Part shown: positions 17,861-26,578 of the stretch, one piece after another
Numbering within the stretch: the stretch's first letter is position 1
Layout: each line of letters opens with the position of its first letter
Assembly (NCBI RefSeq): GCF_017948675.1
Contig: NZ_JAGFBU010000009.1
Span: 1-64,000, forward strand
Direction of reading: 5' to 3'
From: Flavobacterium flabelliforme
Lineage (GTDB): Bacteria > Bacteroidota > Bacteroidia > Flavobacteriales > Flavobacteriaceae
DNA: 64,000 nucleotides
Made by a program: the position numbers and the translations under genes
Notes under the pieces: generated by a model
The model's database searches: none
Seen by the model: the letters and a program-made list of their open reading frames with translations, nothing else
Told to the model about the DNA's origin: nothing

Positions 17861-18241
17861 ATGAAAAATATAAAAGTACTTACATTATTAGGAATGGCTT
17901 TATTTGCTACAAGTGCCATGAACGCACAAGTTTCAGTCGGATTTAATATTGGACTCCCAAGCGTAGTTGTCTCAGGAAGTGTTAATAGAGCTCCTGCTCC
18001 TCAAAGAGTATATAGAGAATATTACGAAGCTCCTGTTGTATATACCAATGTATATCATAATCGTAGAGATTATGATATAAGAAGATATGAAGCGCAACGT
18101 CGATACGAAGCACAAAGAAGATACGAGGCGCAACGCCGATATGAAAATAAATGTAATGATAAGAGATATTACCATCATAAATATAAAAAAAGAGATCACC
18201 ACGATCGATATGATGATGATGATGATAGAGATGATCGTTAA
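17861..18241 (+). CDS. Small secreted protein with Arg/Tyr repeats and charged tail
   Basis: The 126-residue product has a signal peptide (MKNIKVLTLLGMALFATSAMNA, cleavage before QVSVGF) and a short hydrophobic part (VGFNIGLPSVVVSG). Then come three RRYEAQ units plus a fourth RRYE, encoded at about 18080-18147. The tail is rich in His, Lys, Arg and Asp (KYKKRDHHD, then a run of Asp). I do not recognise a family; such charged tails could bind metal ions or negatively charged surface polymers, which is inference. The start is set at 17861 because the longer frame begins inside the sigma-54-like promoter. It is monocistronic with a strong terminator. Confidence 0.75.
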   Translation: MKNIKVLTLLGMALFATSAMNAQVSVGFNIGLPSVVVSGSVNRAPAPQRVYREYYEAPVVYTNVYHNRRDYDIRRYEAQRRYEAQRRYEAQRRYENKCNDKRYYHHKYKKRDHHDRYDDDDDRDDR

Positions 18242-18258
18242 TACGTAATACAAAAAAA

Positions 18259-18293
18259 TAAAAAAGAGAATCATTAATGATTCTCTTTTTTAT
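18259..18293. terminator. Bidirectional terminator between the small secreted protein gene and uvrB
   Basis: A 30-base perfect palindrome (15-bp arms AAAAAGAGAATCATT / AATGATTCTCTTTTT) lies between convergent genes and gives T runs in both directions. Confidence 0.85.
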
Positions 18294-18327
18294 TTAGAGG
18301 TTTTATTTTTTATAAAAATCTATGAGA

Positions 18328-20319
18328 TTAGGTCAATTGGCCTTGTAATTTTTTTATATCGTCACGTAATTTTGCTGCTTGTAAAAAGTCTAATTCTTTT
18401 GCTGCTTTCTCCATAGATTTTCGTTTCTCCCTGATCAGTTTTTCAATTTCAGGTTTCGCCATATAAGCAGTTTCTGGTTCAGCAGCGGTATCAAGACTTA
18501 AGCCTAATTCATAATCTACTAATGGATTTTTAGTAAAGGCACTTTCAATTTTCTTATTAAGTGCCATCGGAATTAAATTGTTTTCCGTGTTGTAATTTAT
18601 TTGTTTGGTTCTGCGATACTCCGTTTCGTCAATAGTTTTTTGCATGCTTTTAGTGATTTTATCTGCATACATAATTGCTTTACCGTTTAGGTTTCTCGCT
18701 GCTCTACCAATAGTTTGAGTGAGCGATCGATGACTACGTAAGAAACCTTCTTTATCAGCATCTAGAATTGCTACAAGGGATACTTCGGGTAAATCTAGCC
18801 CTTCACGTAGTAAATTGACACCAATAAGTACATCAAAAATTCCCTTTCGCAAATCTTGCATGATTTCAATTCGTTCTAGCGTATCCACTTCTGAGTGAAT
18901 GTAACGACAGCGAATATTAACTTTCGTTAAATATTTTGCTAATTCTTCTGCCATTCTTTTCGTTAGTGTAGTTACTAAAACACGCTCGTCTAGTTCGGCT
19001 CGAACCTGAATTTCTTCAATTAAATCATCAATTTGATTTAAACTTGGTCTAATTTCAATAATTGGATCTAATAATCCAGTTGGTCTAATCACTTGTTCTA
19101 CAACTACACCATCTGTTTTTTCTAATTCATAATCAGCAGGAGTTGCTGATACATAAATTACTTGATTTTGCATGGCTTCAAATTCCTCAAATTTCAACGG
19201 TCGGTTGTCCATTGCTGCAGGAAGTCGGAAACCATATTCTACTAAATTTTCTTTTCTACTTCTGTCACCACCATACATGGCGCTAACTTGTGATAGAGTT
19301 ACATGGCTTTCATCCACCACCATCAAATAATCTTTAGGAAAATAATCCAGTAAACAAAAAGGTCTTGTTCCGGGTAAGCGACCATCTAAATAACGGGAAT
19401 AGTTCTCAATTCCTGAGCAATAACCTAATTCTCGAATCATTTCTAAATCAAAATTAGTACGTTCTTCTAATCGTTTTGCTTCTAAATGTTTTCCAATTTC
19501 TTTAAAATAATCCACTTGTTTAACTAAATCTTGTTGGATTTCCCAAATGGCTCCTTGCAATACATCAGGAGAAGTCACGAACATATTGGCTGGATATATA
19601 GTCAATCTTTCAAATTTTTCGAGAACTTTAGAATCTTTAGTGTCAAAACTTTCAATTTCTTCAATTTCATCTCCAAAGAAGTGAATTCGATAAGCTTCAT
19701 CGGCGTAACTAGGATAAACATCTACAGTATCTCCTTTTATTCTAAAACTCCCTGGATTAAAATCGGCTTCTGTTCTCGAATATAAACTTTGTACTAATTG
19801 GTGCAATAATTTTGTTCTAGAAATGTTTTGTCCTTTCTCAATTGGAATCAAATTTTTCTGAAATTCTACTGGATTTCCAATACCATATAAACAGGAAACG
19901 GATGCAACAACTAAAATATCCCTGCGTCCAGAAAGTAATGAAGCTGTTGTTGACATTCTCATTTTTTCGAGTTCTTCATTGATGGATAAATCCTTTTCAA
20001 TAAAAACACCAGTTACGGGCATAAACGCTTCTGGTTGATAATAATCGTAATAAGAAACAAAATATTCTACCGCATTATTGGGGAAAAACTGTTTGAATTC
20101 AGAGTACAATTGTGCGGCTAGTGTTTTGTTATGCGCCAATACTAATGTAGGTCTTTGCACTTCCTGAATTACATTGGCAACGGTAAAGGTTTTTCCTGAT
20201 CCAGTAACTCCTAAAAGCGTTTGAAATTGATCACCATCAATAATTCCTTGAGCTAATTTTTCAATGGCTTGTGGTTGGTCGCCTTTCGGCTGATAATCGG
20301 ATACTACTTGGAAATTCAT
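18328..20319 (-). CDS. uvrB: Excinuclease ABC subunit B
   Basis: UvrB is the damage-verifying helicase of nucleotide excision repair, acting with UvrA and UvrC. The 663-residue protein has Walker A GVTGSGKT at 37-44, the beta-hairpin region YYDYYQPEAF, DESH (Walker B/DEAD box), the helicase motifs LTKRMAEEL, VLIGVNLLREGLDLPEVSL and QTIGRAARN, and a C-terminal UVR coiled coil (KAAKELDFLQAAKLRDDIKKL) that contacts UvrC. The length is standard and no motif is lost. It is monocistronic. The upstream region carries tandem promoter-like sequences rather than an obvious SOS box. Confidence 0.97.
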   Translation of the reverse strand: MNFQVVSDYQPKGDQPQAIEKLAQGIIDGDQFQTLLGVTGSGKTFTVANVIQEVQRPTLVLAHNKTLAAQLYSEFKQFFPNNAVEYFVSYYDYYQPEAFMPVTGVFIEKDLSINEELEKMRMSTTASLLSGRRDILVVASVSCLYGIGNPVEFQKNLIPIEKGQNISRTKLLHQLVQSLYSRTEADFNPGSFRIKGDTVDVYPSYADEAYRIHFFGDEIEEIESFDTKDSKVLEKFERLTIYPANMFVTSPDVLQGAIWEIQQDLVKQVDYFKEIGKHLEAKRLEERTNFDLEMIRELGYCSGIENYSRYLDGRLPGTRPFCLLDYFPKDYLMVVDESHVTLSQVSAMYGGDRSRKENLVEYGFRLPAAMDNRPLKFEEFEAMQNQVIYVSATPADYELEKTDGVVVEQVIRPTGLLDPIIEIRPSLNQIDDLIEEIQVRAELDERVLVTTLTKRMAEELAKYLTKVNIRCRYIHSEVDTLERIEIMQDLRKGIFDVLIGVNLLREGLDLPEVSLVAILDADKEGFLRSHRSLTQTIGRAARNLNGKAIMYADKITKSMQKTIDETEYRRTKQINYNTENNLIPMALNKKIESAFTKNPLVDYELGLSLDTAAEPETAYMAKPEIEKLIREKRKSMEKAAKELDFLQAAKLRDDIKKLQGQLT

Positions 20320-20327
20320 TTAATTAA

Positions 20328-20363
20328 GGTACAAAGTTTTATAATTACAAAGGTACAAAGTTA
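20328..20363 (-). promoter_or_regulatory. Tandem promoter elements of uvrB
   Basis: Two copies of GGTACAAAGTT stand 24 bp apart at 20328-20338 and 20352-20362. The region holds two overlapping-scale -7 matches on the minus strand: TACCTTTG (20348-20355) and TAACTTTG (20356-20363). This suggests more than one start site for uvrB. Confidence 0.4.
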
Positions 20364-20391
20364 GATTTCTTTATGCACTTAAGTTTTAGCC

Positions 20392-20425
20392 AAAAAAAAA
20401 CCATTCGCCTTAACGAATGGTTTTA
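20392..20425 (-). terminator. Terminator of the TonB-dependent receptor gene
   Basis: On the minus strand the stem AAACCATTCGT / GCGAATGGTTT is followed by nine Ts. It lies 18 bases after the receptor stop codon. Confidence 0.85.
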
Positions 20426-20442
20426 CTTTAAAAAGATAAAGA

Positions 20443-23400
20443 CTAGAAACTGAAACTTAATCTTGCAAAAAGGAATCTTCCGTTTTGACCAAATTGAGAA
20501 GTGTTTCTTGAATATACAAATTGATTTGCATTTGATAAATCTATAGAAGATGGCGCAGCTGTATAATCAATTGCTCCAGCGACTAATCTAGGTTTAATCA
20601 CATTTTGTGGACCAAGATTTTTATCTGGATAAATATCAAAAATATTATTGGCTCCAATCACAATTTTTGTTGCCTCTGTTATTTTGAAACCAACAGATAA
20701 ATCAGTGATTATTTTTGCTCCCCAAATTGGGTGTTCTACTTCAACCACTTGGCCATTTACTATTGCTCCTTCAACTCTTCCGTCGCCATTTGCATCAGCT
20801 GTATTTGGATCAGTTACTTTTCCAAAATAAACGTTTCTCAAGAAGAAATCGAATTTTTTATAAGAAAGAGAGTTGGTTAAATTTGCTTTTACTCTAGGAA
20901 TTGCTTCTTGTAGATATACTCTGCTTGCTTCAGAGTAATATCTGTTTACTTGACCTGCAGCTTCTAAAACTGGAGAAGCGTGAATATTTCCTACTCTGTA
21001 CGTATTGGAGAATGTTCCGGATAAATCTGATTTTAAAGAAACATTGTTTCCGAAATTTGTTTTATGACTTAACACAACATCAATACCTTTTGATTCTGTG
21101 TCAATAGCATTAGCAAAAAAAGTAGCAGCAGTTGCACCTGCAGTATCAAACAAGGCATTCAAATTTGCATTTGCAGTTCCTGGTGCTGGATTTCCTCCTG
21201 GTCTTGAAAACTGATCTGTAAGAACAACTCTGTCATCAATTTGTACAATGTAAGCGTCGGCAGTTAAAGTAAGATTTGCCGACGGAATTTTGGCAGTAAA
21301 ACCGATACTTGCACTTTTAGATTCCTCTTGTTTTAATTTTGGAATTCCTAATAATTGTGCAGGTTGTGAGTCGTTACTAAATGTTCCAACTTCAAATGGT
21401 ACACCGCCTACAAATTGGGTAGCGGTTGAGTTAAAATAGATTTGGTGTAATGAAGGTGCTCTAAATCCTGTAGAAACCGCTCCACGTAAATTAATATTAT
21501 CAGTTAATTTGTAGCGAGTCGCTATTTTAAAATTGGTTGTATTTCCAAAATCAGAATAATTTTCAAAACGAAGAGCTCCGTTTACTAACCATTTTTCGGT
21601 AACATCTAATTCTAAATCTGTATATAAAGCATAACTGTTGCGACCTTTGTCAATCGCATTTGCTGGTCTGAATCCAGGGAAAACTTGTGCTCCACCTGGT
21701 CTTGCTCCGTTATAAGCAGAAGATGCGGATCCGTAAATTGCTCCGGGATATCCTCCCAAAACGCCGTTATAAAAGTCAGTAACTTTAATATTGTTTGGCG
21801 TTGTTCCGGTTACAATTCCTCCATTAATATCATATAAGTTGTAAGAGTCTGGTACACCTTCATTAATAGAGAAATTTTCATGTCGATACTCTGCACCAAA
21901 AGCAACGTTTAAATTTCCAAATTTACGGTTCATGTCAAAATTGGTAGTATTTTGTGCGAAAGCTAAACCTCCAGCATCAAATTTTGTAGGAGAACCTTCT
22001 CTCATCGAAGAATTGACTGTATTTTCTATAGAATAATCCATTGCATTTCTTCCATAAGTATTGCTTAAATCAAAATTCCAATTTTCAAGTAAAATACCTC
22101 TAAAGCCTGCAGCAATGGAAACATCATTGATTGTAGAATGAATTTCAGGTAAAAAACCATTAGGATACAATCCAGAATACCCTCTAGATTGATTTGGTCT
22201 TCTGTAAAAACCTGCTGCTTCTCCATCTCTGTAACTTGTTCCCCCAAAGGCATAGGCTTCTAATTTATCATTAATAGGATAAGCAGCATTCAAAAAGAAT
22301 TGAGCACTTTTTAAAGAAGATTGTCCTACTCTCATATTAAAATCTTTTCTTTCTAAACCACGGTAAGCTAATTCGCCTGCTGTAGCATCAAAATTTAAAG
22401 CGGTTTGCATTTGGGCAATTGTAGTTGCTCCACTGATAGCTGATTGTTGAGCTGTTGTAAAATAACTTACTGATGGAGAGTAAGTTTTGATTGCATTTAC
22501 AATTTGCGTTTCGTTAGCAGTATTATTAATATTTCCAAATAGAGCGTTTATATTTGTTCCTGCAGCTGCAGCTCTATCTTCTACGGCATTGTACGCATTA
22601 AATAAAGTCCCAGTTACATCTTTTGCTCTGCTAGTAGCATCTCTAACTTGAAAGCTTGCTGTTGCATTGATAAAGCTTTTTTCTTTACCAAGACTTGTTC
22701 CGTAGTTTAAGTCCAATTGATAATTTCCCCCATCTACGCCACCAGAATGATCGTTAGATCCTTTAGAGAAATTTGCTCCTGAAAAGAGATTTACATCTAA
22801 TTTATTGGTGTTTTTCTTTACATTGATATTGATAACTCCAGCAATAGCATCAGATCCATATTGTGCCGAAGCGCCATCTCTTAGTACTTCAATTTTTTCT
22901 ATAGCAAAAGCAGGAATTGCATTCAAATCCGTTCCTACAGATCCTCTTCCTGGGGAACCATTTATGTTAACTAATGACGAAGTATGTCTTCTTTTCCCGT
23001 TCACCAAAACTAAAACTTGGTCAGGACCTAAACCTCTTAATTGTGCAGGATCTATATGGTCCGTTCCGTCGGCAACAGTGGTAGAATTTGACGTAAATGA
23101 TGGTGCCACCATGTTTAAAATTTGACTTAAATTTACTTGTGGACCTTGTGAAGCAATGTCTTTCATTGCAATTACATCAATTGGAACGGCAGATTCAGTT
23201 ACTGTTCTAGTGGGATTACGAGATCCTATTACAACTACGTCTTGTAATGATTCACCAGATCCCTTTAAGGAAACATTTAGTATTGCTCCGGTTATAGTTA
23301 CCGTTTTGGTTTCTAATCCTACATAAGAAAATTGCAATACGTCTCCTATTTTTGCACTAATAGAGTACTTACCATCAAAATCTGATGTGGTTCCTTTTGT

Positions 23401-23535
23401 CGTTCCCTTTACTATAATAGTTGTTCCTGGTAACGAAGCTTTAGATTCATCAGTTACAATACCTGAAATTTTAATTTCCTGCGCTGTCATTCCGACGGAG
23501 AAAACCAAGGTTAGAATAAAAATAAATTTTTTCAT
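20443..23535 (-). CDS. TonB-dependent outer membrane receptor with carboxypeptidase-like N-terminal domain
   Basis: The 1030-residue protein has a signal peptide (MKKFIFILTLVFSVGMTAQ). A CarboxypepD_reg-like beta-sandwich follows (ISGIVTDESKASLPGTTIIVKGTTKGT..., about 22-100), then a TonB-box/plug region (VVIGSRNPTRTVTESAVPIDV, LRGLGPDQVLVLVNGKRRH, IEKIEVLRDGASAQYGSDAIAGVINI), and a long beta-barrel ending in the strand GRFLFARLSFSF with terminal Phe. It imports an unidentified ligand through the outer membrane. There is no adjacent SusD, so this is not a classical polysaccharide locus; the plug resembles receptors annotated for siderophores or vitamins. It is monocistronic. The ligand cannot be read from the sequence. 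Confidence 0.92.
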   Translation of the reverse strand: MKKFIFILTLVFSVGMTAQEIKISGIVTDESKASLPGTTIIVKGTTKGTTSDFDGKYSISAKIGDVLQFSYVGLETKTVTITGAILNVSLKGSGESLQDVVVIGSRNPTRTVTESAVPIDVIAMKDIASQGPQVNLSQILNMVAPSFTSNSTTVADGTDHIDPAQLRGLGPDQVLVLVNGKRRHTSSLVNINGSPGRGSVGTDLNAIPAFAIEKIEVLRDGASAQYGSDAIAGVININVKKNTNKLDVNLFSGANFSKGSNDHSGGVDGGNYQLDLNYGTSLGKEKSFINATASFQVRDATSRAKDVTGTLFNAYNAVEDRAAAAGTNINALFGNINNTANETQIVNAIKTYSPSVSYFTTAQQSAISGATTIAQMQTALNFDATAGELAYRGLERKDFNMRVGQSSLKSAQFFLNAAYPINDKLEAYAFGGTSYRDGEAAGFYRRPNQSRGYSGLYPNGFLPEIHSTINDVSIAAGFRGILLENWNFDLSNTYGRNAMDYSIENTVNSSMREGSPTKFDAGGLAFAQNTTNFDMNRKFGNLNVAFGAEYRHENFSINEGVPDSYNLYDINGGIVTGTTPNNIKVTDFYNGVLGGYPGAIYGSASSAYNGARPGGAQVFPGFRPANAIDKGRNSYALYTDLELDVTEKWLVNGALRFENYSDFGNTTNFKIATRYKLTDNINLRGAVSTGFRAPSLHQIYFNSTATQFVGGVPFEVGTFSNDSQPAQLLGIPKLKQEESKSASIGFTAKIPSANLTLTADAYIVQIDDRVVLTDQFSRPGGNPAPGTANANLNALFDTAGATAATFFANAIDTESKGIDVVLSHKTNFGNNVSLKSDLSGTFSNTYRVGNIHASPVLEAAGQVNRYYSEASRVYLQEAIPRVKANLTNSLSYKKFDFFLRNVYFGKVTDPNTADANGDGRVEGAIVNGQVVEVEHPIWGAKIITDLSVGFKITEATKIVIGANNIFDIYPDKNLGPQNVIKPRLVAGAIDYTAAPSSIDLSNANQFVYSRNTSQFGQNGRFLFARLSFSF

Positions 23536-23752
23536 TTTTCGGTTATTTAAGATTATATTTGCTAAAATACTACTTAAATAACGTTAAAACCTGATAATTT
23601 AACTTAATTTATGTTAAATATTATATTGTTCTTTTTCGATACTCTTTTTGAAGTAATCTTAAAATGGATTTGTTTTTTTTGAAATATGATAATTTTATTT
23701 TTTTCTGAGTTTGAAAAAAGATCATTAACGGATAAGTGAAATATTTACTTTT

Positions 23753-24736
23753 TTAAAATTTCCAGTTTTTTTGTTGGCTTTCAGACATAAATGTCCAAGC
23801 CAAAATACGGCTTGTTTTTTGACCTTGAGCCATGTTTATTTCTTTGATTTTGACTGCACCTACTTTGTTCAATATTCTAATTAAAGAAATACTATTTTCT
23901 TTTTTAGATACTAAAGTAGTAAACCATAAACATTGCATTGGGTATTTTGCACTTTCATATATCATTTGAGTAATAAAACCTAACTCACCGCCTTCACACC
24001 AAAGTTCTGCATTGTGTCCGCCAAAATTTAAAACAGGTTTTAATATTTTAGTTTTTGTGTTTCTTGATTCTAAATTATTTACTTTTCGAATAGAACTTTT
24101 TGTCGCTTCCTCTTGAGAAGCATGAAAAGGAGGATTACAAATCGTGAATGCAAATCGATCCTCTGGAGTAATTATGTTTTTGAATAGGAATCGAGATTCT
24201 GTTTGTAACTGCAAGCTAATCCCATCCATGAGTTTAGGATTCATGGCAATTATCTTTTTGCAATTCTGAATCGCTTTTTCATCAATATCAGTTGCTACAA
24301 AACTCCATCCATAAGCAGAATTTCCTATTATTGGATATATGCAATTAGCTCCTACGCCAATATCTAATCCCTGAATCCTATCACCTTCTGGAATAACGCC
24401 ATTATTAGTTTCAGCTAATAAATCAGCTAGGTAATGAATGTAATCGGCTCTGCCAGGAATGGGTGGGCATAGGTAATTAGCGGGAATATCCCAATCCTGA
24501 ATATCGTAATGTTGAATTAATAGCGCTTTATTTAATGCTTTTACTGCATCTGGATTACTGAAATCGATAGTTTGCTTTGCGTGTTCGCTATCGCTCGAGT
24601 CGATTTGATGTTTGTTTATCGAAACAAACTGTTGTAATTCTGGGGAGAGTTTGATTAATTGTTCAAAATTATATCCAAATCTATCTAGATTTCTTGGGTG
24701 TAGTTTTGTTTTTTCGGTAGTTGTTTTCGCTTTCAT
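23753..24736 (-). CDS. rlmF: 23S rRNA (adenine(1618)-N(6))-methyltransferase
   Basis: RlmF (YbiN) methylates A1618 of 23S rRNA using S-adenosylmethionine. The 327-residue protein shows HPRNLDRFGYNFEQL near the start, CPPIPGRADYIHYLADLL, and the SAM-binding region LDIGVGANCIYPIIG. The N6-adenine methyltransferase motif is NPPFH, inside FTICNPPFHASQEEA. The combination NPPFHAS with CPPIPGRADYIH is specific for RlmF. The start is the only sensible Met, preceded by AT-rich non-coding sequence. It lies 74 bp after the start of thiN on the same strand, so the two may form one unit. Confidence 0.93.
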   Translation of the reverse strand: MKAKTTTEKTKLHPRNLDRFGYNFEQLIKLSPELQQFVSINKHQIDSSDSEHAKQTIDFSNPDAVKALNKALLIQHYDIQDWDIPANYLCPPIPGRADYIHYLADLLAETNNGVIPEGDRIQGLDIGVGANCIYPIIGNSAYGWSFVATDIDEKAIQNCKKIIAMNPKLMDGISLQLQTESRFLFKNIITPEDRFAFTICNPPFHASQEEATKSSIRKVNNLESRNTKTKILKPVLNFGGHNAELWCEGGELGFITQMIYESAKYPMQCLWFTTLVSKKENSISLIRILNKVGAVKIKEINMAQGQKTSRILAWTFMSESQQKNWKF

Positions 24737-24810
24737 TTTCTATATTTCGGTGTAAAGATAGGTAATCTGCTTTTATCAAAATATATGAAAATTAAATTTG
24801 CTTTTCAGTA

Positions 24811-25473
24811 TTAGTCTAGGCATTCCATCATTAGTAAATCACCTTCTTTGTAATTTATTTTTACAATACCATCTTTAATTACTCGATTGCTGCTTCCGGT
24901 TCTGTAACCAATAGTTAGTGCATCATCGTTTAATGGATAATATAAATTTTCAGAGTGAATTCCGGTGACATGACCTATGGGAATCAAAGATATTGGAGTA
25001 TTTGCAGTGTACCACTTTTCGAATTTTTTAGGTAATAAAAACACTTTTGAATGGTCGTCTAGAATAACAATTTTTAAGGTTTCGCGGTATCTTGTGATGT
25101 TGGTAATATTGGTAATGGTATGATCGGCTCTTTTTCCTGTTGCCCAAACTACGTTTACGGCTGGAATTTTTCTTTCTATCAAATAATCAAATGCTTTTTC
25201 TAAATCTGTTTTGTTTTGATCGGGCGTATGAATAATTTCAATTGGATATTGTGAGGTTTGGTATTGCTCTGGGTCAAAACCACGATCAAAATCACCTAAA
25301 AGTACATCTACTTTTATGTTTAATTCCATGACTCTTTCCATTGCAGAATCTAATACGATTACTAAAGGCGACCATTCTAACAATTGCCCCAATAATTCTG
25401 GATCACATGCGGCTCCATTGGCAATTATTAAAGCAGGTTCTTGATCATCGCGAACAATATGGTGTGAGGACAT
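24811..25473 (-). CDS. thiN: Thiamine pyrophosphokinase
   Basis: The enzyme phosphorylates thiamine to thiamine diphosphate. The 220-residue protein has the N-terminal domain with ANGAACDPELL and the catalytic acidic motif LLGDFDRG. HTPDQNKTDLEKAFDYLIER (thiamine/ATP site, D and K) and ATGKRADHTITNITNI follow, and the C-terminal beta-sandwich contains ISLIPIG and GYRTGSSNRV. These match the family well. Presence of this salvage step fits uptake of external thiamine. I looked for a TPP riboswitch upstream and did not find the CUGAGA core. The upstream interval instead holds a long structured element (25586-25731). Confidence 0.88.
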   Translation of the reverse strand: MSSHHIVRDDQEPALIIANGAACDPELLGQLLEWSPLVIVLDSAMERVMELNIKVDVLLGDFDRGFDPEQYQTSQYPIEIIHTPDQNKTDLEKAFDYLIERKIPAVNVVWATGKRADHTITNITNITRYRETLKIVILDDHSKVFLLPKKFEKWYTANTPISLIPIGHVTGIHSENLYYPLNDDALTIGYRTGSSNRVIKDGIVKINYKEGDLLMMECLD

Positions 25474-25585
25474 TGGAATTTTAGATTTAAGAATTTTGAT
25501 TTAAGATTTTTTAGACTAGAAATAAAAATTTTTGATTTGTAGTTTGTAAAGTTAGTTAAAAAAATAGGCAACTTAAAACCAGAGT

Positions 25586-25731
25586 GCCTAGCCCAGATTG
25601 CAATGGAAAGCTTCTTGCAGCCAAAAAGTATTTTTTCTTGTTCTTGCAAAGCGACCATCGGAAGCTCTTGCAAGAATTTAGAAAAAACTTTTTGGCTAGA
25701 GAACTTGTAATGTAAAGCTGGAATAGCTCGT
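25586..25731 (+). ncRNA. Structured intergenic element, possibly of the Flavo-1 RNA type
   Basis: Between thiN and the DUF4249 gene lies a long imperfect hairpin. GCCAAAAAGT (25620-25629) pairs with ACTTTTTGGC (25687-25696), and the stem continues through TTTTTTCT/AGAAAAAA and TTCTTGCAA/TTGCAAGAA to a short loop. It is flanked by CCTAGCCCAGATTGCAATGG on the left and GCTGGAATAGCTC on the right. These flanks resemble, from memory, a conserved intergenic element repeated in Flavobacterium genomes (CTAGCCC...AGTGGAAA...GGGAATAGCTCC) and perhaps the Rfam family Flavo-1. The strand is a guess from that consensus; a covariance search would decide. An 81-codon frame across it is not convincing as a gene. 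Confidence 0.55.
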
Positions 25732-25751
25732 AAAAAAGCGGTAAATAGACT

Positions 25752-26573
25752 TTATTCTATCACGTAGTTTTTGGTGTCAATCTCGCTCAAGGAGAAATAA
25801 CCTAAAGGATAATTGGAGCTATTTGTAGTATTGATTACGTTTCCTCTGATGGTTCCTGGAGGAGACTGAAATGGGCTACCGCCACTATTGCTAGAAATAC
25901 TAACCAAAACACTCATGTAGTTATAATATTGTTTTGAAATTCCGTAATGGGTTATTTCGATCTTATCTCCTTTTTTTAATTCATCGTTTTGTGAAATACT
26001 AAAGAATTTGTTGCCATTAAAAAATTCATCTTGATCTACATAGAAATTAGATTTTACTTGATTAGAGTAAGAATATTTATATAAGTAAAAGTTTGTTTCA
26101 TTTGATGGATCGTTATAAAACGTTTTAATTTCTATTTGATCTGCAGTAAAACCACCCATGTCATTTTGTACAATTTCGGTTATAGGTGCAACTGATTTCA
26201 TGGTTTCTGTGGCGGTATATGTTGTTCCTTGGCTAATTATTGTCAAAGTGTAATTTTCGTTTATAGCAGGAACAAAATTGGTACAAAGGTATTCTCCTTT
26301 TACGCTGGTTTCTACAAAGTCGAATTTAACATTACTGCTGTTTTTTATGTACACAATTGCATTGGAGACTTTTGGAATGTTTTGACTGTAGAAATCGGAA
26401 GTTGTTGTTAAATATATTTTTTGTTGATTTCCAGTCGTTCCTTTTTTCCAATTGATAGAAGCTGTAACAACCAGTTTTGGCGCAGCAGTTTTTAAATCTA
26501 ATTGAACTACGTCTTCGCAACTGCTAACTAAAGCAGCTGTTATAATTAGGAAATATAAAGCTATTTTTTTCAT
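25752..26573 (-). CDS. DUF4249 domain-containing lipoprotein
   Basis: The 273-residue protein has a lipoprotein signal peptide (MKKIALYFLIITAALVSSC, lipid Cys at 19). An N-terminal beta-sandwich follows with KLVVTASINWK and NYTLTI, typical of DUF4249, a Bacteroidota family of surface lipoproteins nearly always encoded beside a TonB-dependent receptor. Here the gene starts five bases after the receptor stop, so both are co-expressed. By analogy with SusC/SusD-like pairs, it may form a ligand-handling lid on the receptor; this is inference, and the ligand is unknown. Confidence 0.85.
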   Translation of the reverse strand: MKKIALYFLIITAALVSSCEDVVQLDLKTAAPKLVVTASINWKKGTTGNQQKIYLTTTSDFYSQNIPKVSNAIVYIKNSSNVKFDFVETSVKGEYLCTNFVPAINENYTLTIISQGTTYTATETMKSVAPITEIVQNDMGGFTADQIEIKTFYNDPSNETNFYLYKYSYSNQVKSNFYVDQDEFFNGNKFFSISQNDELKKGDKIEITHYGISKQYYNYMSVLVSISSNSGGSPFQSPPGTIRGNVINTTNSSNYPLGYFSLSEIDTKNYVIE

Positions 26574-26578
26574 TAGAA

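Noticed and set aside
18080..18147. 18-bp repeats that could suggest a CRISPR or tandem DNA repeat
   Set aside because: The repeats are in frame, encode RRYEAQ, differ by synonymous changes and have no spacers. No cas genes are present.
17972..18274. 100-codon minus-strand frame rich in Ile and Ser
   Set aside because: It is the mirror of the low-complexity Arg/Asp/His-rich coding sequence and has no independent signal.
20443..23535. Classical polysaccharide utilisation locus
   Set aside because: No SusD, glycoside hydrolase or sulfatase genes are beside the receptor.
25480..25585. TPP riboswitch upstream of thiN
   Set aside because: The CUGAGA and ACCUGAUCUGG cores are absent on both strands.
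25428..25673. 81-codon open frame overlapping the thiN start and the structured element
   Set aside because: It runs through the hairpin and into thiN in another phase, has no recognisable domain, and the hairpin explains the sequence better.
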